DNA of 55,898 bases from Bacteroides sp. (GTDB lineage Bacteria > Bacteroidota > Bacteroidia > Bacteroidales > Bacteroidaceae). The DNA is taken from assembly GCA_019416685.1 (NCBI GenBank), contig DXWV01000083.1, forward strand, positions 1-55,898, in the 5' to 3' direction. Position 1 is the stretch's first letter; each line of letters begins with the position of its first letter. The translations under genes and the position numbers were made by a program. Of this stretch, positions 24,322 through 32,477 are shown piece by piece. The notes beneath the pieces are model-generated. The model had not been told where the DNA came from. It saw only the letters and a list, made by a program, of their open reading frames with translations, and made no database searches.

Positions 24322-26344
24322 CTTTTTCCTCCATTTGTTGCAGCAGATCCGTCACGTCTCCGTCTATGTGGGCTATATCCTTATATTTAGGATCTTCTGC
24401 TATTGCTTTTTTTAGGTAGGCGAATGCTTCTGTCAGCTTGTCCAACCGGTTGGCAGCGCTTGCCCGCAGATAATATGCCAATGCGTTGTCCGGCAGTTCT
24501 TTGGCTTTTTCAAGTGCCTCTTCATTTCGTTTCAGAGCGAGTAGTAATACTACCTCATTCACCCCACCGCGTGGTGCAAAATAGTTATATGCTGCCTGAT
24601 AGTTACCGTTGTATGCTCCGACTATAGCTTTGATATCTTCAGTAATCGGACCGTCCGATAACATGTATGCCACGGAATCTGCCCTTGTGTATTCCCGCTC
24701 GTTCAGCAAGGCGATGATGTGATTGCATAGCAACTCTTCCGGTGCTTTATCATTGATAAAAGGTTCCAACAGTGTGGCATCCCACTCGTCTTTGTTAATC
24801 AGCATCGCTGCCAATTCATTGGCTACCGGCATAAATTTCGGATATACCTCCAGTGCTTGCCGGCAGATCAGCTCTTTTTCTGCACTTGTTTTTGAATTGA
24901 TATACATCCGCCAAAATTCATATTGTGTCAGATCCTTGTAATCCTTCAGATATATTTGCTGGATTTCTTCATCACTCAACAATCGCATAACCGAATAGCT
25001 GAAACTGTATTCCACCCGGCGCAGGAGTTTTAGGTATTTGTTCTTGATTACATTCCGGTATTCGGGCAATTTTTTGATTTGGCGGAATTGGGAATCCATA
25101 TCGCCGGGATACTTCGCTATGATCTCTCTCACGGCTTCTGCCGGTAGTGAATCCTTTTCCAGCAATTCTGCTACCCGTTCCCATGATTCCACCCGGGCAT
25201 TCACGGTTATGCTGTCACGCATTGCAGTTACTGTACCTGTATTGAGGTATTTCAGTATGATTTCTTTGGCGGTATTTGTTCGTTTGTATGCCAGTTTCAG
25301 ATTACTTTGATATGGACCTTCGGGTGACGATATACCTGTAATAGAGAAAGTCATAAACTCTGCGTTGGGGTTGTTGTCAATGGTGCTCAGGCGTTTTTTC
25401 ATTTTATCCAGTTCTGCGGCATTGTCCGGGTCCGAATGATTTATTTGTGCAGTGCTGATCAGGAATGTCAGATTTACTTGTCCCTTGTCTCCGCGCATTT
25501 GCTTTTTCGGTCGGGGGATGTATGTCTCGTCTGTGATATGCTTTGCTCCTATATTGAAATCAAAAAAGCGCATCGGATTTATGGTTCCTTTAGCTATCAC
25601 TACCGTGTCCTGATAAGTCAGTTTTTTGTAGTTTGCCAGATACATGTAGATGTCACATCGGCATTCATCGTCCGGGTTGTCCAGATAAAGTGAGTCGGCA
25701 TAAGCTATGACCTCATTGCCGTCAATGCGCTTGCTCTTTTCGTAGTAGGGGTGTAGCGGGTCTTGTGACAGGTCAAACTCCATCATTCTTTCCAAAGCGA
25801 TGGCATATTCTCTTCCCGTCACTACAGCGGGGCGGAAAAGACGTTGCGTATTTCGGGTTACATTCACTAACATGGGTTGCACGATGACTCGACTGTTGGG
25901 CTTGAACATATCTTTGGGTATTTTCACTTTGGGATGGATGATGTATTGATTGCCTACGATTTCAATGTCCGTAGGTTCGGGTACCAACTTGTTGGTGATT
26001 CGCTTTGCTGTCACCACTACTTCGTCCAGTTGTTTCGACTCGAAGGATATCACTACGTTGATGTTCTGCTTTCCCTTGAGCTTTACCACCTTAGATGCGT
26101 ATGTCAGTCCCGAAAAATGTAGGCTTGTCGTGGGATCTGCCATGATCTTAAACTCGCCATCCAGTCCTGTCGTACCATATACTTCACCATCGGCAGTCTT
26201 GTCGCGGATAATAATAGAGATAGCAGGTAGTCCGTCATCATCAATCACCGTTCCTCTGATTTCCATTTTCTTGTTCTGTGAGTGTAGAGACGGGAGTGTA
26301 CACAGGCATATTGCCAACAGCCATATTCTTTGTATTGGTTTCAT
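24314..26344 (-). CDS. Carboxypeptidase-regulatory / OmpA-like / TPR protein
   Basis: 676 aa with signal peptide (LLAICLCTLPSLHSQ). In order it has a carboxypeptidase-regulatory-like domain (about 25-110, EIRGTVIDDDGLPAISIIIRDK to DEVVVTAKRI), a middle beta-rich part, an OmpA-like segment (about 270-380, with ISSPEGPYQSNLKLAYKRTNTAKEIILKYL) and C-terminal TPR-like helices (YYLRASAANRLDKLTEAFAYLKKAI). I chose ATG 26344 over an earlier frame start at 26374 because it begins the signal peptide and leaves a 10-bp gap to the DUF3575 gene. The OmpA-like segment is clearly akin to that of the fimbrial gene at 31295. Confidence 0.8.
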   Translation of the reverse strand: MKPIQRIWLLAICLCTLPSLHSQNKKMEIRGTVIDDDGLPAISIIIRDKTADGEVYGTTGLDGEFKIMADPTTSLHFSGLTYASKVVKLKGKQNINVVISFESKQLDEVVVTAKRITNKLVPEPTDIEIVGNQYIIHPKVKIPKDMFKPNSRVIVQPMLVNVTRNTQRLFRPAVVTGREYAIALERMMEFDLSQDPLHPYYEKSKRIDGNEVIAYADSLYLDNPDDECRCDIYMYLANYKKLTYQDTVVIAKGTINPMRFFDFNIGAKHITDETYIPRPKKQMRGDKGQVNLTFLISTAQINHSDPDNAAELDKMKKRLSTIDNNPNAEFMTFSITGISSPEGPYQSNLKLAYKRTNTAKEIILKYLNTGTVTAMRDSITVNARVESWERVAELLEKDSLPAEAVREIIAKYPGDMDSQFRQIKKLPEYRNVIKNKYLKLLRRVEYSFSYSVMRLLSDEEIQQIYLKDYKDLTQYEFWRMYINSKTSAEKELICRQALEVYPKFMPVANELAAMLINKDEWDATLLEPFINDKAPEELLCNHIIALLNEREYTRADSVAYMLSDGPITEDIKAIVGAYNGNYQAAYNYFAPRGGVNEVVLLLALKRNEEALEKAKELPDNALAYYLRASAANRLDKLTEAFAYLKKAIAEDPKYKDIAHIDGDVTDLLQQMEEKDE

Positions 26345-26354
26345 GTTGTTTGTT

Positions 26355-26945
26355 TTATTTGAGTATATATACAAAGGAGATTCCCAGTTTGACGGGGGCT
26401 ACCATCCACCCCGACTTGTTGGGGTGTGGGTGCGGCGCCGGAGGAGTGTAGTGTACCATCCGGTAGTATATGGCTCCTATTCCGCCACAGAGTTCAAAAT
26501 TCCATCGGCGAGAAAGTATCCAGTTATAACCATAGGTCACTCCAGTGGCATATGCGTCACCAAAAGCACCTCTTTTTTTGTATCCTACGTCGTAGGTGGA
26601 ATAGAAGGCGGTTATTCCTATATAATATCTGGATAACAGGTTCCGAAACCAATAACGTAATTCGGGCTGAAGGCGCACATGCCTGAAGTAGAGATTATTT
26701 TTAGGCTTGAATATACTGCCGGCACCGGTGAGGTCAAGTGAAAAACTATTGCTTATAGCAAACTCAGCACTAATATTGGGTGATCCGGTACCCCAGTCTG
26801 CCAAATTGGTTTTGAGTGCCACGCGCTGTGCTCGTAGATTGGTAGTATTGCACAAAAGTAATAAAAAAAAGAATACCCCGGAACAGAGATACGTCCGATT
26901 GTTTTCCGAAGTATGGAAAACAGATCGTTTTATACTTATATTCAT
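26355..26945 (-). CDS. DUF3575 family outer-membrane protein
   Basis: 196 aa with an N-terminal hydrophobic signal ending NLRAQ. The mature part has the DUF3575 pattern: VALKTNLADWGTGSPNISAEFAISNSFSLDL, LQPELRYWF, YYIGITAFYSTYDVGY, GVTYGYNWILSRRWNFELCGGIGAIYY and a terminal GISFVYILK. DUF3575 proteins are small barrels commonly encoded in Bacteroides fimbrial clusters. A paralogue lies at 30723. It is the first gene of a three-gene leftward run. Confidence 0.85.
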   Translation of the reverse strand: MNISIKRSVFHTSENNRTYLCSGVFFFLLLLCNTTNLRAQRVALKTNLADWGTGSPNISAEFAISNSFSLDLTGAGSIFKPKNNLYFRHVRLQPELRYWFRNLLSRYYIGITAFYSTYDVGYKKRGAFGDAYATGVTYGYNWILSRRWNFELCGGIGAIYYRMVHYTPPAPHPHPNKSGWMVAPVKLGISFVYILK

Positions 26946-26997
26946 AAATTACGTCCGCTTTTAAAAAAAAGCGTTCGTCCTTTGTACTTATCACCGG

Positions 26998-27005
26998 CAA
27001 ATATA
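26998..27005 (-). promoter_or_regulatory. Possible -7 box for the DUF3575 barrel operon
   Basis: On the minus strand it reads TATATTTG, matching TAnnTTTG, 52 bp before the gene start. A hairpin CGCTTTT/AAAAGCG (about 26957-26972) lies in the resulting leader. Confidence 0.45.
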
Positions 27006-27040
27006 GATATTTTTTTTATATATCTGTTTGGCTGGTGAAA

Positions 27041-28111
27041 TTAATTATACTTTGCACGGGAAAGTTTTGTACATTTCTGTTTATCTTCCTCTCTCATGAG
27101 CTCTTGCAGATAAGCTTTCAGGTTAATGTTGTGTTGCAGACCTAGTTTCTTTCGGATGCGTGAACGGTTTGTTCTTACGGTAGATTTATTGGTATAGAGA
27201 AGTTTACTGATCTCTGTGATAGGTTTATCTTCGAGAATCAGGCAACAGAGTTGTATTTCTTTGGGAGTCAACAGTAGGTTTCGCTTTTTATTGATTTGTA
27301 CCATCAATTCCTCACTGAAGAGCAGTCTTTTTGCCCGTATAACTAATTGGTCACTGAGGGCTTTTTGCATTGTTTTGAAAAGCTCTTCTGTTTTTTCGCG
27401 TTGGGCATGAGGTTCTTGTATAACATCTATCAACAACTCCCATTGTTGTCCGGACATTCCCAACAGACGGCATAAGGAGTGCTTTTCTTGCAAAAAACGT
27501 TCTTTTTCTTTGAGTGTATTCCATAGGAAGATACATATATGGGCCAAAAATATCGGGGGGGATGCATATGCTAAACACAAGCTCGGAAAACTTTTTATCA
27601 ATAAGATAGGCGAATGAATCAACAGGGGCACCGCCAAGGCAGTCAATGGTAGAGTGCAAAGTATATAGACCTGTTTTTTTCGGAGTGTTAATGCAGCAAG
27701 TATACATGCAAGGAAACTAATAAACAAATCGTGATAAATGGTAAAACCGTCGTTTTCTGTTACTATGATACTGTTGTAAAGTATGGTGAAGGATACATTA
27801 ATTTGTATAGTAAAAAGTAACACTATAAGTGTGGTACGAATACCTAACTTTTTCCACTCAAACAAAAATGCCGAAACAACATAAATCCCCAGTGATGCTA
27901 CGTTGATCTTAAAAAGCGAATAGTCGCCTGAACATACATAACTGACCGCATCATAAGATAAACCGATAAAGAAGAAAAATAGGGTACAAATACCGATATA
28001 AATACATGCTTTTTCTTCCGGATCTTTGGTCCTTTTCAATCGTAGTGATAAGTATTTATAACTGGTAGGGAAATTTCTTTTGTAGTACAGGTAAATGTTC
28101 TTAATTTTCAT
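27041..28111 (-). CDS. Membrane-anchored LuxR-type regulator
   Basis: 356 aa. The first half has about six hydrophobic segments (about 35-200) with no recognised sensor domain. A helical linker follows. The C-terminus is a LuxR/GerE-type helix-turn-helix (about 285-345: LTPKEIQLCCLILEDKPITEISKLLYTNKSTVRTNRSRIRKKLGL). It is the type of one-component membrane regulator often seen beside Bacteroides surface-structure operons. It lies upstream of the DUF3575 barrel operon on the same strand with its own spacer, and likely controls that operon or the divergent fimbrial locus. Confidence 0.85.
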   Translation of the reverse strand: MKIKNIYLYYKRNFPTSYKYLSLRLKRTKDPEEKACIYIGICTLFFFFIGLSYDAVSYVCSGDYSLFKINVASLGIYVVSAFLFEWKKLGIRTTLIVLLFTIQINVSFTILYNSIIVTENDGFTIYHDLFISFLACILAALTLRKKQVYILCTLPLTALAVPLLIHSPILLIKSFPSLCLAYASPPIFLAHICIFLWNTLKEKERFLQEKHSLCRLLGMSGQQWELLIDVIQEPHAQREKTEELFKTMQKALSDQLVIRAKRLLFSEELMVQINKKRNLLLTPKEIQLCCLILEDKPITEISKLLYTNKSTVRTNRSRIRKKLGLQHNINLKAYLQELMREEDKQKCTKLSRAKYN

Positions 28112-28466
28112 TATATTTATGTATTTATTCTCAGTTGAATTAGAGTTTATAAAAGTAAGAAATAGATAGGTGATTAGAACAGAATTTGAATGAGTTTAAT
28201 ATTTAGTATATAAATAGCCTTAATTTTATTATTAAAAAATTATATAAACTATAGGCTGATGACACTGGGTACACTGGGGATTTATACTTTCTCGTATATA
28301 CCTTATTATGAGAATAAATATTTCACTGCATTTATTTCTGTATATTTTATGTCTCTGGATCTCTTTTGGGAACAGAAGAAACCACTTGGAAAAAGATCTG
28401 AAAGTACAGCTCTTTTTTTGAAGAGTTTTGCCTTTCAAAAGAAAACTGTACGATTTTCTGCCATGT

Positions 28467-28559
28467 AGCCTTTTGTAGCCTTCTTTGAATATCAATGGTT
28501 TACAGATGATACAGCCTTTTGTAGCTTTCATTTCTTACAAAAATGCAGCCTTTTGTAGC
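28467..28559. repeat. AGCCTTTTGTAGC direct repeats (x3)
   Basis: Copies at 28467-28479, 28513-28525 and 28547-28559, all in the same orientation, 46 and 34 bp apart. They end 45 bp before the -7 box of the invertase gene, so they could be regulatory or recombinase accessory sites. Confidence 0.7.
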
Positions 28560-28603
28560 CCTGTTTTTTTATCTGTAAAGTTTTTGTGGTGAAAACCTTT
28601 AGG

Positions 28604-28611
28604 TAAATTTG
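28604..28611 (+). promoter_or_regulatory. Probable promoter of the DNA invertase gene
   Basis: TAAATTTG (28604-28611) with TTTG at 28583-28586, 17 bp upstream. A second -7-like TATTTTTG lies at 28691-28698, nearer the chosen ATG. Confidence 0.5.
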
Positions 28612-28736
28612 CAAAACAAACAAATAAATTAACGATAGTGAGTAATTCGTTTCTTCCCGGATATCAACCTAAAGGTATGGAACGTTGTTTTATTTTTGCG
28701 AAAACTAAAGTAATCACCTTTAAAGCAAAAAGTAAA

Positions 28737-29957
28737 ATGACATCAATTAAAGCCAGACTCAACTGTTCGCACTTGGGCAGGGACGGATTGTACCCGCTGG
28801 TCATTCAAGTCATTCATGACCGGATGAAGCGCGAACTTTACACCCCTTATCGGTTGAAACGAACCGAGTTCGACACTCTCAATGAAAAAGCCGTGACGGA
28901 TCGGCGTAGTAAAACAAGGTCATCTGAAATCCGTGAAATAAACGAGTACCTTATATATATAAAGGAAGAACTAAAAAAAGTGGAACGTTCTTTGGCGGAA
29001 CGTGGCGAATACATTTCTGCCGATATCATACATGGCTTCAAGGCTCGTAATGACAGGAGTAACTTTTTCATTTATGCCGATTTTAAAATCACCGAATTGA
29101 AAAATGCCGATAAGAACGGTACTGCCTTCAATTACCTCAGTGCTGTAAATGCTTTTGAACGTTACATCGGTAGCCGTTCTATTCCCTTGAACGATATTAC
29201 ACAAAAGACTGTAGAGGGTTTCATTGATTTCCAAAGGCAACAGGGTAATAGCCCTAATACGATTGTGTTCTATGTAAAACAACTTCGTGCCATTTACAAC
29301 AAAGCCGAAGATGACGGATTTGTCCATAATGCCTATAATCCTTTCCATAGAATAAAGTTGAAAGGGAGTAAGACAGCTAAGCGTGCTATATCGAAAAAGG
29401 AAATCATTAAAATAGCTGGGCTAAATCTGGAGGGGCAGCATAAACATAGGGAACTTGCCCGTGATCTCTTTCGGTTCAGCTTGTCTACCCGTGGTATGGC
29501 ATTCGTTGATATGTGTTATCTCCGGAAAGAAAATCTTAGGGGCGATCTATTGGTCTATCGGCGGCGTAAAACGAGTCAGTTGCTTCAGATAAAGGTTGAA
29601 CCCGCACTGAAAGCCTTGTTGCGTAAATATAAAGATAAGAATTCCGATTATTTATTGCCGATGTTGCGGAAAGATGACAGTTATAAAGGATATCGGTATA
29701 TCCAGCGGCGTCTGAATAAGCGTATCCGTGAACTGGGCGAACTGCTTGGCTTCAGTTTTCCGTTGACGTTTTACACCGCTCGCCATACCTGGGCTACATT
29801 GGCGCACGAAAATGGCATCCCGGTTTCAGTCATCAGCGAAGGCATGGGGCACACTTCTGAAAGGACGACACATATTTATTTGGCAAACCTGGATCATCGG
29901 GTTATTGACAAAGCAAATAGGACAGTAATGAATTACTGGAACAGCAAAAGTGTATGA
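28737..29957 (+). CDS. Tyrosine-type site-specific DNA invertase
   Basis: 406 aa from ATG 28737 (MTSIKARLN), the usual start and length for Bacteroides phage-integrase-like recombinases. An in-frame GTG at 28638 would add 33 residues. The N-terminal arm/SAM-like domain (about 1-200) binds DNA. The catalytic domain has the first Arg in LSTRGMAF, a Lys in YRRRKTSQ, the box YTARHTWATLA (Tyr in place of the usual first His of HxxR, common in this group), and the Tyr nucleophile in HTSERTTHIYLA. It lies 42 bp before a 25-bp inverted repeat, so it is the likely catalyst of inversion of the next segment. Confidence 0.9.
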   Translation: MTSIKARLNCSHLGRDGLYPLVIQVIHDRMKRELYTPYRLKRTEFDTLNEKAVTDRRSKTRSSEIREINEYLIYIKEELKKVERSLAERGEYISADIIHGFKARNDRSNFFIYADFKITELKNADKNGTAFNYLSAVNAFERYIGSRSIPLNDITQKTVEGFIDFQRQQGNSPNTIVFYVKQLRAIYNKAEDDGFVHNAYNPFHRIKLKGSKTAKRAISKKEIIKIAGLNLEGQHKHRELARDLFRFSLSTRGMAFVDMCYLRKENLRGDLLVYRRRKTSQLLQIKVEPALKALLRKYKDKNSDYLLPMLRKDDSYKGYRYIQRRLNKRIRELGELLGFSFPLTFYTARHTWATLAHENGIPVSVISEGMGHTSERTTHIYLANLDHRVIDKANRTVMNYWNSKSV

Positions 29958-29998
29958 TAAGTAATGATTTATTCTTATTGAAGCTTAATGCTAATTTA

Positions 29999-30023
29999 TA
30001 CTCTTTCTTTAGATAAAAGGGTA
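29999..30023 (+). repeat. Left inverted repeat of the invertible segment (IRL)
   Basis: 25 bp beginning TACTCTTTCTTT and ending AAAAGGGTA. It is the exact reverse complement of 30636-30660, with no mismatch and no extension at either end. This is the expected crossover site of the adjacent tyrosine recombinase. Confidence 0.9.
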
Positions 30024-30063
30024 CTTACTACAGATAAGTTCTTGTTGGTAAGAAAAGATGTTG

Positions 30064-30094
30064 CAAAGATAAATTGAATTAATATCAAATGCAA
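30064..30094 (-). promoter_or_regulatory. Promoter inside the invertible segment, facing left (OFF)
   Basis: On the minus strand TTG (30094-30092), 20 bp, then TATCTTTG (30071-30064). This is the Bacteroides -33/-7 layout with correct spacing. Transcription would leave through the left repeat, antisense to the invertase gene. After inversion the -7 box would lie at 30588-30595, reading right, about 130 bp before the gene at 30723. Confidence 0.7.
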
Positions 30095-30414
30095 GGAAAA
30101 ACGTTAAAAAGTTACAATATACATGTATTTTAAGCAATATAATCCAATTCTTTCTATCTATTTTCCTCATTTTTAAGCACGATTCTTCTATTCCGGTAAT
30201 TTATTAATTTCCATTCCGGATAACTGTTATTCAGGTAAAGTTGAAAGTGCATTTTATTTTCCAGCATTTTCGATTAGTCTCAAATGCAAATCTGTTTCTG
30301 ATATTTCTCTACCCATTATATGTAAATAGGCTCCATCAACTGCTGTCCAACTTCTGTATAAATCTCTGTAAATGGTTGTATTTCAAATTGTTCTTCATTT
30401 TAATCTATGCTTTA

Positions 30415-30422
30415 TATCTTTG
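30415..30422 (+). promoter_or_regulatory. Weaker rightward -7 box inside the invertible segment
   Basis: TATCTTTG fits the -7 consensus, but the nearest upstream TTG is 24 bp away, beyond the usual 19-21. If active it would give some fimbrial expression in the current orientation, from about 300 bp upstream of the first gene. Confidence 0.3.
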
Positions 30423-30635
30423 GTCTCACTTTCTTTTTAACTCATCTGCAACGCCAATAAATACTTGTTTCTGATTTTGTTTCAGCAATCATGACAATTA
30501 ACTGTTTGTTAATCAATACTTTTCACTGTCACTTTTCAATATAGTTTCTGAATAAACGGTTCTCAGAAACAATTCTATATTTGATTGGCTTGCAAATGCT
30601 TGATATCCAATGATCTACTTTACTTTTCTTTAATA

Positions 30636-30660
30636 TACCCTTTTATCTAAAGAAAGAGTA
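30636..30660 (-). repeat. Right inverted repeat of the invertible segment (IRR)
   Basis: 25 bp beginning TACCCTTTTATC and ending AGAAAGAGTA, the exact reverse complement of 29999-30023. It ends 62 bp before the first fimbrial-locus gene, whose leader is fixed outside the switch. Confidence 0.9.
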
Positions 30661-30722
30661 CATCTATTTAAGACGGACTATATGGATAATGAAATGAATA
30701 AGAAACAAACAATATAATTGAG

Positions 30723-31289
30723 ATGAGAAAGAGACTACTATTATGTCTGATAACGTTGCTCTCCATATTTATACATGCAACGAAAGCTGACGCCCAACAA
30801 TGGGCGGTGAATACCAATGGCCTCTATTGGTTTACGGCTACCCCCAATCTCGGATTTGAGTTTGGTTTCCACGAAAAACTGAGTATTGTTGTAAATGGCA
30901 ACTATAATCCCTTTACTTACAAAGATAACCGCAAGATGAAGCATTGGCTTGTGCAGCCGGAATTTCGTTATTGGCTGAGTGAGACTTTCAAAGGCCATTA
31001 CTTTGGCATTCACGGAACGACGGGAACCTATAACTTTGGTAACCTCCCTTTCGGTTCTATGAAAGAGTATCGTTATGAAGGGAATCTCTATGGTGGTGGT
31101 TTCACTTACGGCTATCAGTGGATTGTGAGTAATCGGGTAAATATCGGAGCCGAACTGGGGTTGGGCTATTGGCGAATGGATTACAACAAATACTATTGTG
31201 CCACTTGTGGTGAAAAAGTGGAACACTATCGTAGTAACTATTTTGGCCCTACCAAAATAGGCATTAGCATAATTTATTTATTAAAATAA
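30723..31289 (+). CDS. DUF3575 family protein, first gene of the fimbrial operon
   Basis: 188 aa with signal peptide (ending ATKADAQQ). It is a small beta-barrel-like DUF3575 protein: WAVNTNGLYWFTATPNLGFEFGFHEKLSIVVNGNYNP, LVQPEFRYWL, GGGFTYGYQWIVSNRVNIGAELGLGYWRMDY and terminal GISIIYLLK. Paralogous to the gene at 26355. It is the first gene beyond the invertible segment and is followed 5 bp later by the DUF3868 gene. A role in outer-membrane assembly of fimbriae is inferred from its constant position in such clusters. Confidence 0.88.
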   Translation: MRKRLLLCLITLLSIFIHATKADAQQWAVNTNGLYWFTATPNLGFEFGFHEKLSIVVNGNYNPFTYKDNRKMKHWLVQPEFRYWLSETFKGHYFGIHGTTGTYNFGNLPFGSMKEYRYEGNLYGGGFTYGYQWIVSNRVNIGAELGLGYWRMDYNKYYCATCGEKVEHYRSNYFGPTKIGISIIYLLK

Positions 31290-31294
31290 AAAGG

Positions 31295-32446
31295 ATGAAA
31301 CGATTTTATATCCTGCTATTTATTGTACAGGTGTTATTGCCTGTCGTTACAGCGTCTTCTATCCCATACCGGAATGAGGAGCTCCAGCGGGTGAGTGCTT
31401 TGCTCTATCGTCTGGAACGACAGGATTCTTGCATGGTGCTGGATATGAATATAGATCTCTCCGGTGTACATCTGGCACCCGATTGCACTGTATATCTGTA
31501 TCCATGGCTTCATTCTGCTACAGACTCTCTGATGCTTGCTCCAGTGGTGCTTAATGGCCCGCAGAGCGACCTGATGTATCGCCGCCGCAAAGCATTGGGG
31601 CAGGTAGATAAGATAGAACAGCTTCCACCTTATGCCATATTGCGTGAAGGCGACCATCCGTTGCCTTGTATTAACTATCGCAAAACGGATATACCTTATA
31701 TAGCTTGGATGGACAGTGCCGAAATCATTTTACGTGACGAGAACTGCAACTGCGATGCCCGCTTCATACCTTTTGCTGTGGAGACCCGCAAAGTACCTCC
31801 GGTGATTGTAGAAAGAATTATTCGTGATACACTGATAATCCGTGATACATTGATTGTTACTGAAAACATTGACCGTCCGATGCTTGTCTCTGTACCGATA
31901 CCTGTGGTGGAAAAGAAAAAAGAAGTGCTGATTGAACATGCCGGTTACCGTGCAGATATCTATTTTCCTGTGGGTGGAATGAAGATATTGCCTGACCATA
32001 ATCTTAACAGAGAAGCCTGGCACACTTTTGTCAGTGAGATAGATTCTATCCGTTCTCGTAGTAATAATTCGGGGTTAGGAATTACCGTTACCGGATATTC
32101 TTCGCCCGAAGGTAACTATCAGTCTAATGAAATTGTAGCCAAGCGTCGTGCACAGGCACTGAAGAAATTTCTTGAAACCAGATACAACGCCGCCCTGCTG
32201 GAGATTCGTGTAGAGTGGGTCGGTGAAGATTGGGACCGTTTGGCAGATATGGTACGTACTTCCCATATGGAGGATAAAAACAAAGTATTGGATATCATAG
32301 AAAACGTAGATGTTTTTAAAGGGAGAGAAGGTAGGCTCAAAGCATTGTCAGGCGGTAGACCGTGGACATATATGCTTAAAGAATTTTTCCCGAAACTTCG
32401 TTGTGTGTCATGTCGCATCGAATATTTGAAGCAGGTAGAGAAATAA
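31295..32446 (+). CDS. DUF3868/OmpA-like fimbrial cluster protein
   Basis: 383 aa with signal peptide (LLFIVQVLLPVVTAS). The N-terminal part (about 25-190) matches the pattern of DUF3868. The C-terminal part (about 225-375) is OmpA-like, with YFPVGGMKILPDHNLNREAW, ITVTGYSSPEGNYQSNEIVAKRRAQALKKFL and a late WTYMLKEFFPKLR. It may hold the system to peptidoglycan at the outer membrane. It is co-transcribed with the DUF3575 gene. Confidence 0.85.
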   Translation: MKRFYILLFIVQVLLPVVTASSIPYRNEELQRVSALLYRLERQDSCMVLDMNIDLSGVHLAPDCTVYLYPWLHSATDSLMLAPVVLNGPQSDLMYRRRKALGQVDKIEQLPPYAILREGDHPLPCINYRKTDIPYIAWMDSAEIILRDENCNCDARFIPFAVETRKVPPVIVERIIRDTLIIRDTLIVTENIDRPMLVSVPIPVVEKKKEVLIEHAGYRADIYFPVGGMKILPDHNLNREAWHTFVSEIDSIRSRSNNSGLGITVTGYSSPEGNYQSNEIVAKRRAQALKKFLETRYNAALLEIRVEWVGEDWDRLADMVRTSHMEDKNKVLDIIENVDVFKGREGRLKALSGGRPWTYMLKEFFPKLRCVSCRIEYLKQVEK

Positions 32447-32477
32447 CACGAATTGTCAGTGTAATAAGAATAGAATA

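Larger units (their letters stand above)
28112..28736. other. Spacer before the invertase, with short direct repeats
   Basis: This AT-rich stretch of about 600 bp separates the LuxR regulator from the DNA invertase. It holds three direct copies of AGCCTTTTGTAGC (28467, 28513, 28547) and a -7 box. An N-terminal extension of the invertase frame starts with GTG at 28638. Small frames on both strands (28232-28531, 28259-28468) lack coding features. Confidence 0.55.
30024..30635. other. 612-bp invertible promoter segment
   Basis: DNA between the two 25-bp inverted repeats. It is very AT-rich and mostly noncoding. A frame at 30241-30474 (77 codons, many Phe and Leu) has no domain and looks like chance. 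It carries a leftward promoter near the left repeat and a weaker rightward -7 box at 30415-30422. This is the main part of the 29958-30722 spacer; outside the repeats only short leaders remain. Confidence 0.82.

Noticed and set aside
28467..28559. Short direct repeats considered as a CRISPR array
   Set aside because: Only three 13-base copies, unequal spacing (46 and 34 bp) and no cas genes nearby.
30241..30474. 77-aa frame inside the invertible segment
   Set aside because: AT-driven Phe/Leu-rich sequence with no signal peptide logic, domain or ribosome site. I treat the segment as a noncoding promoter region.
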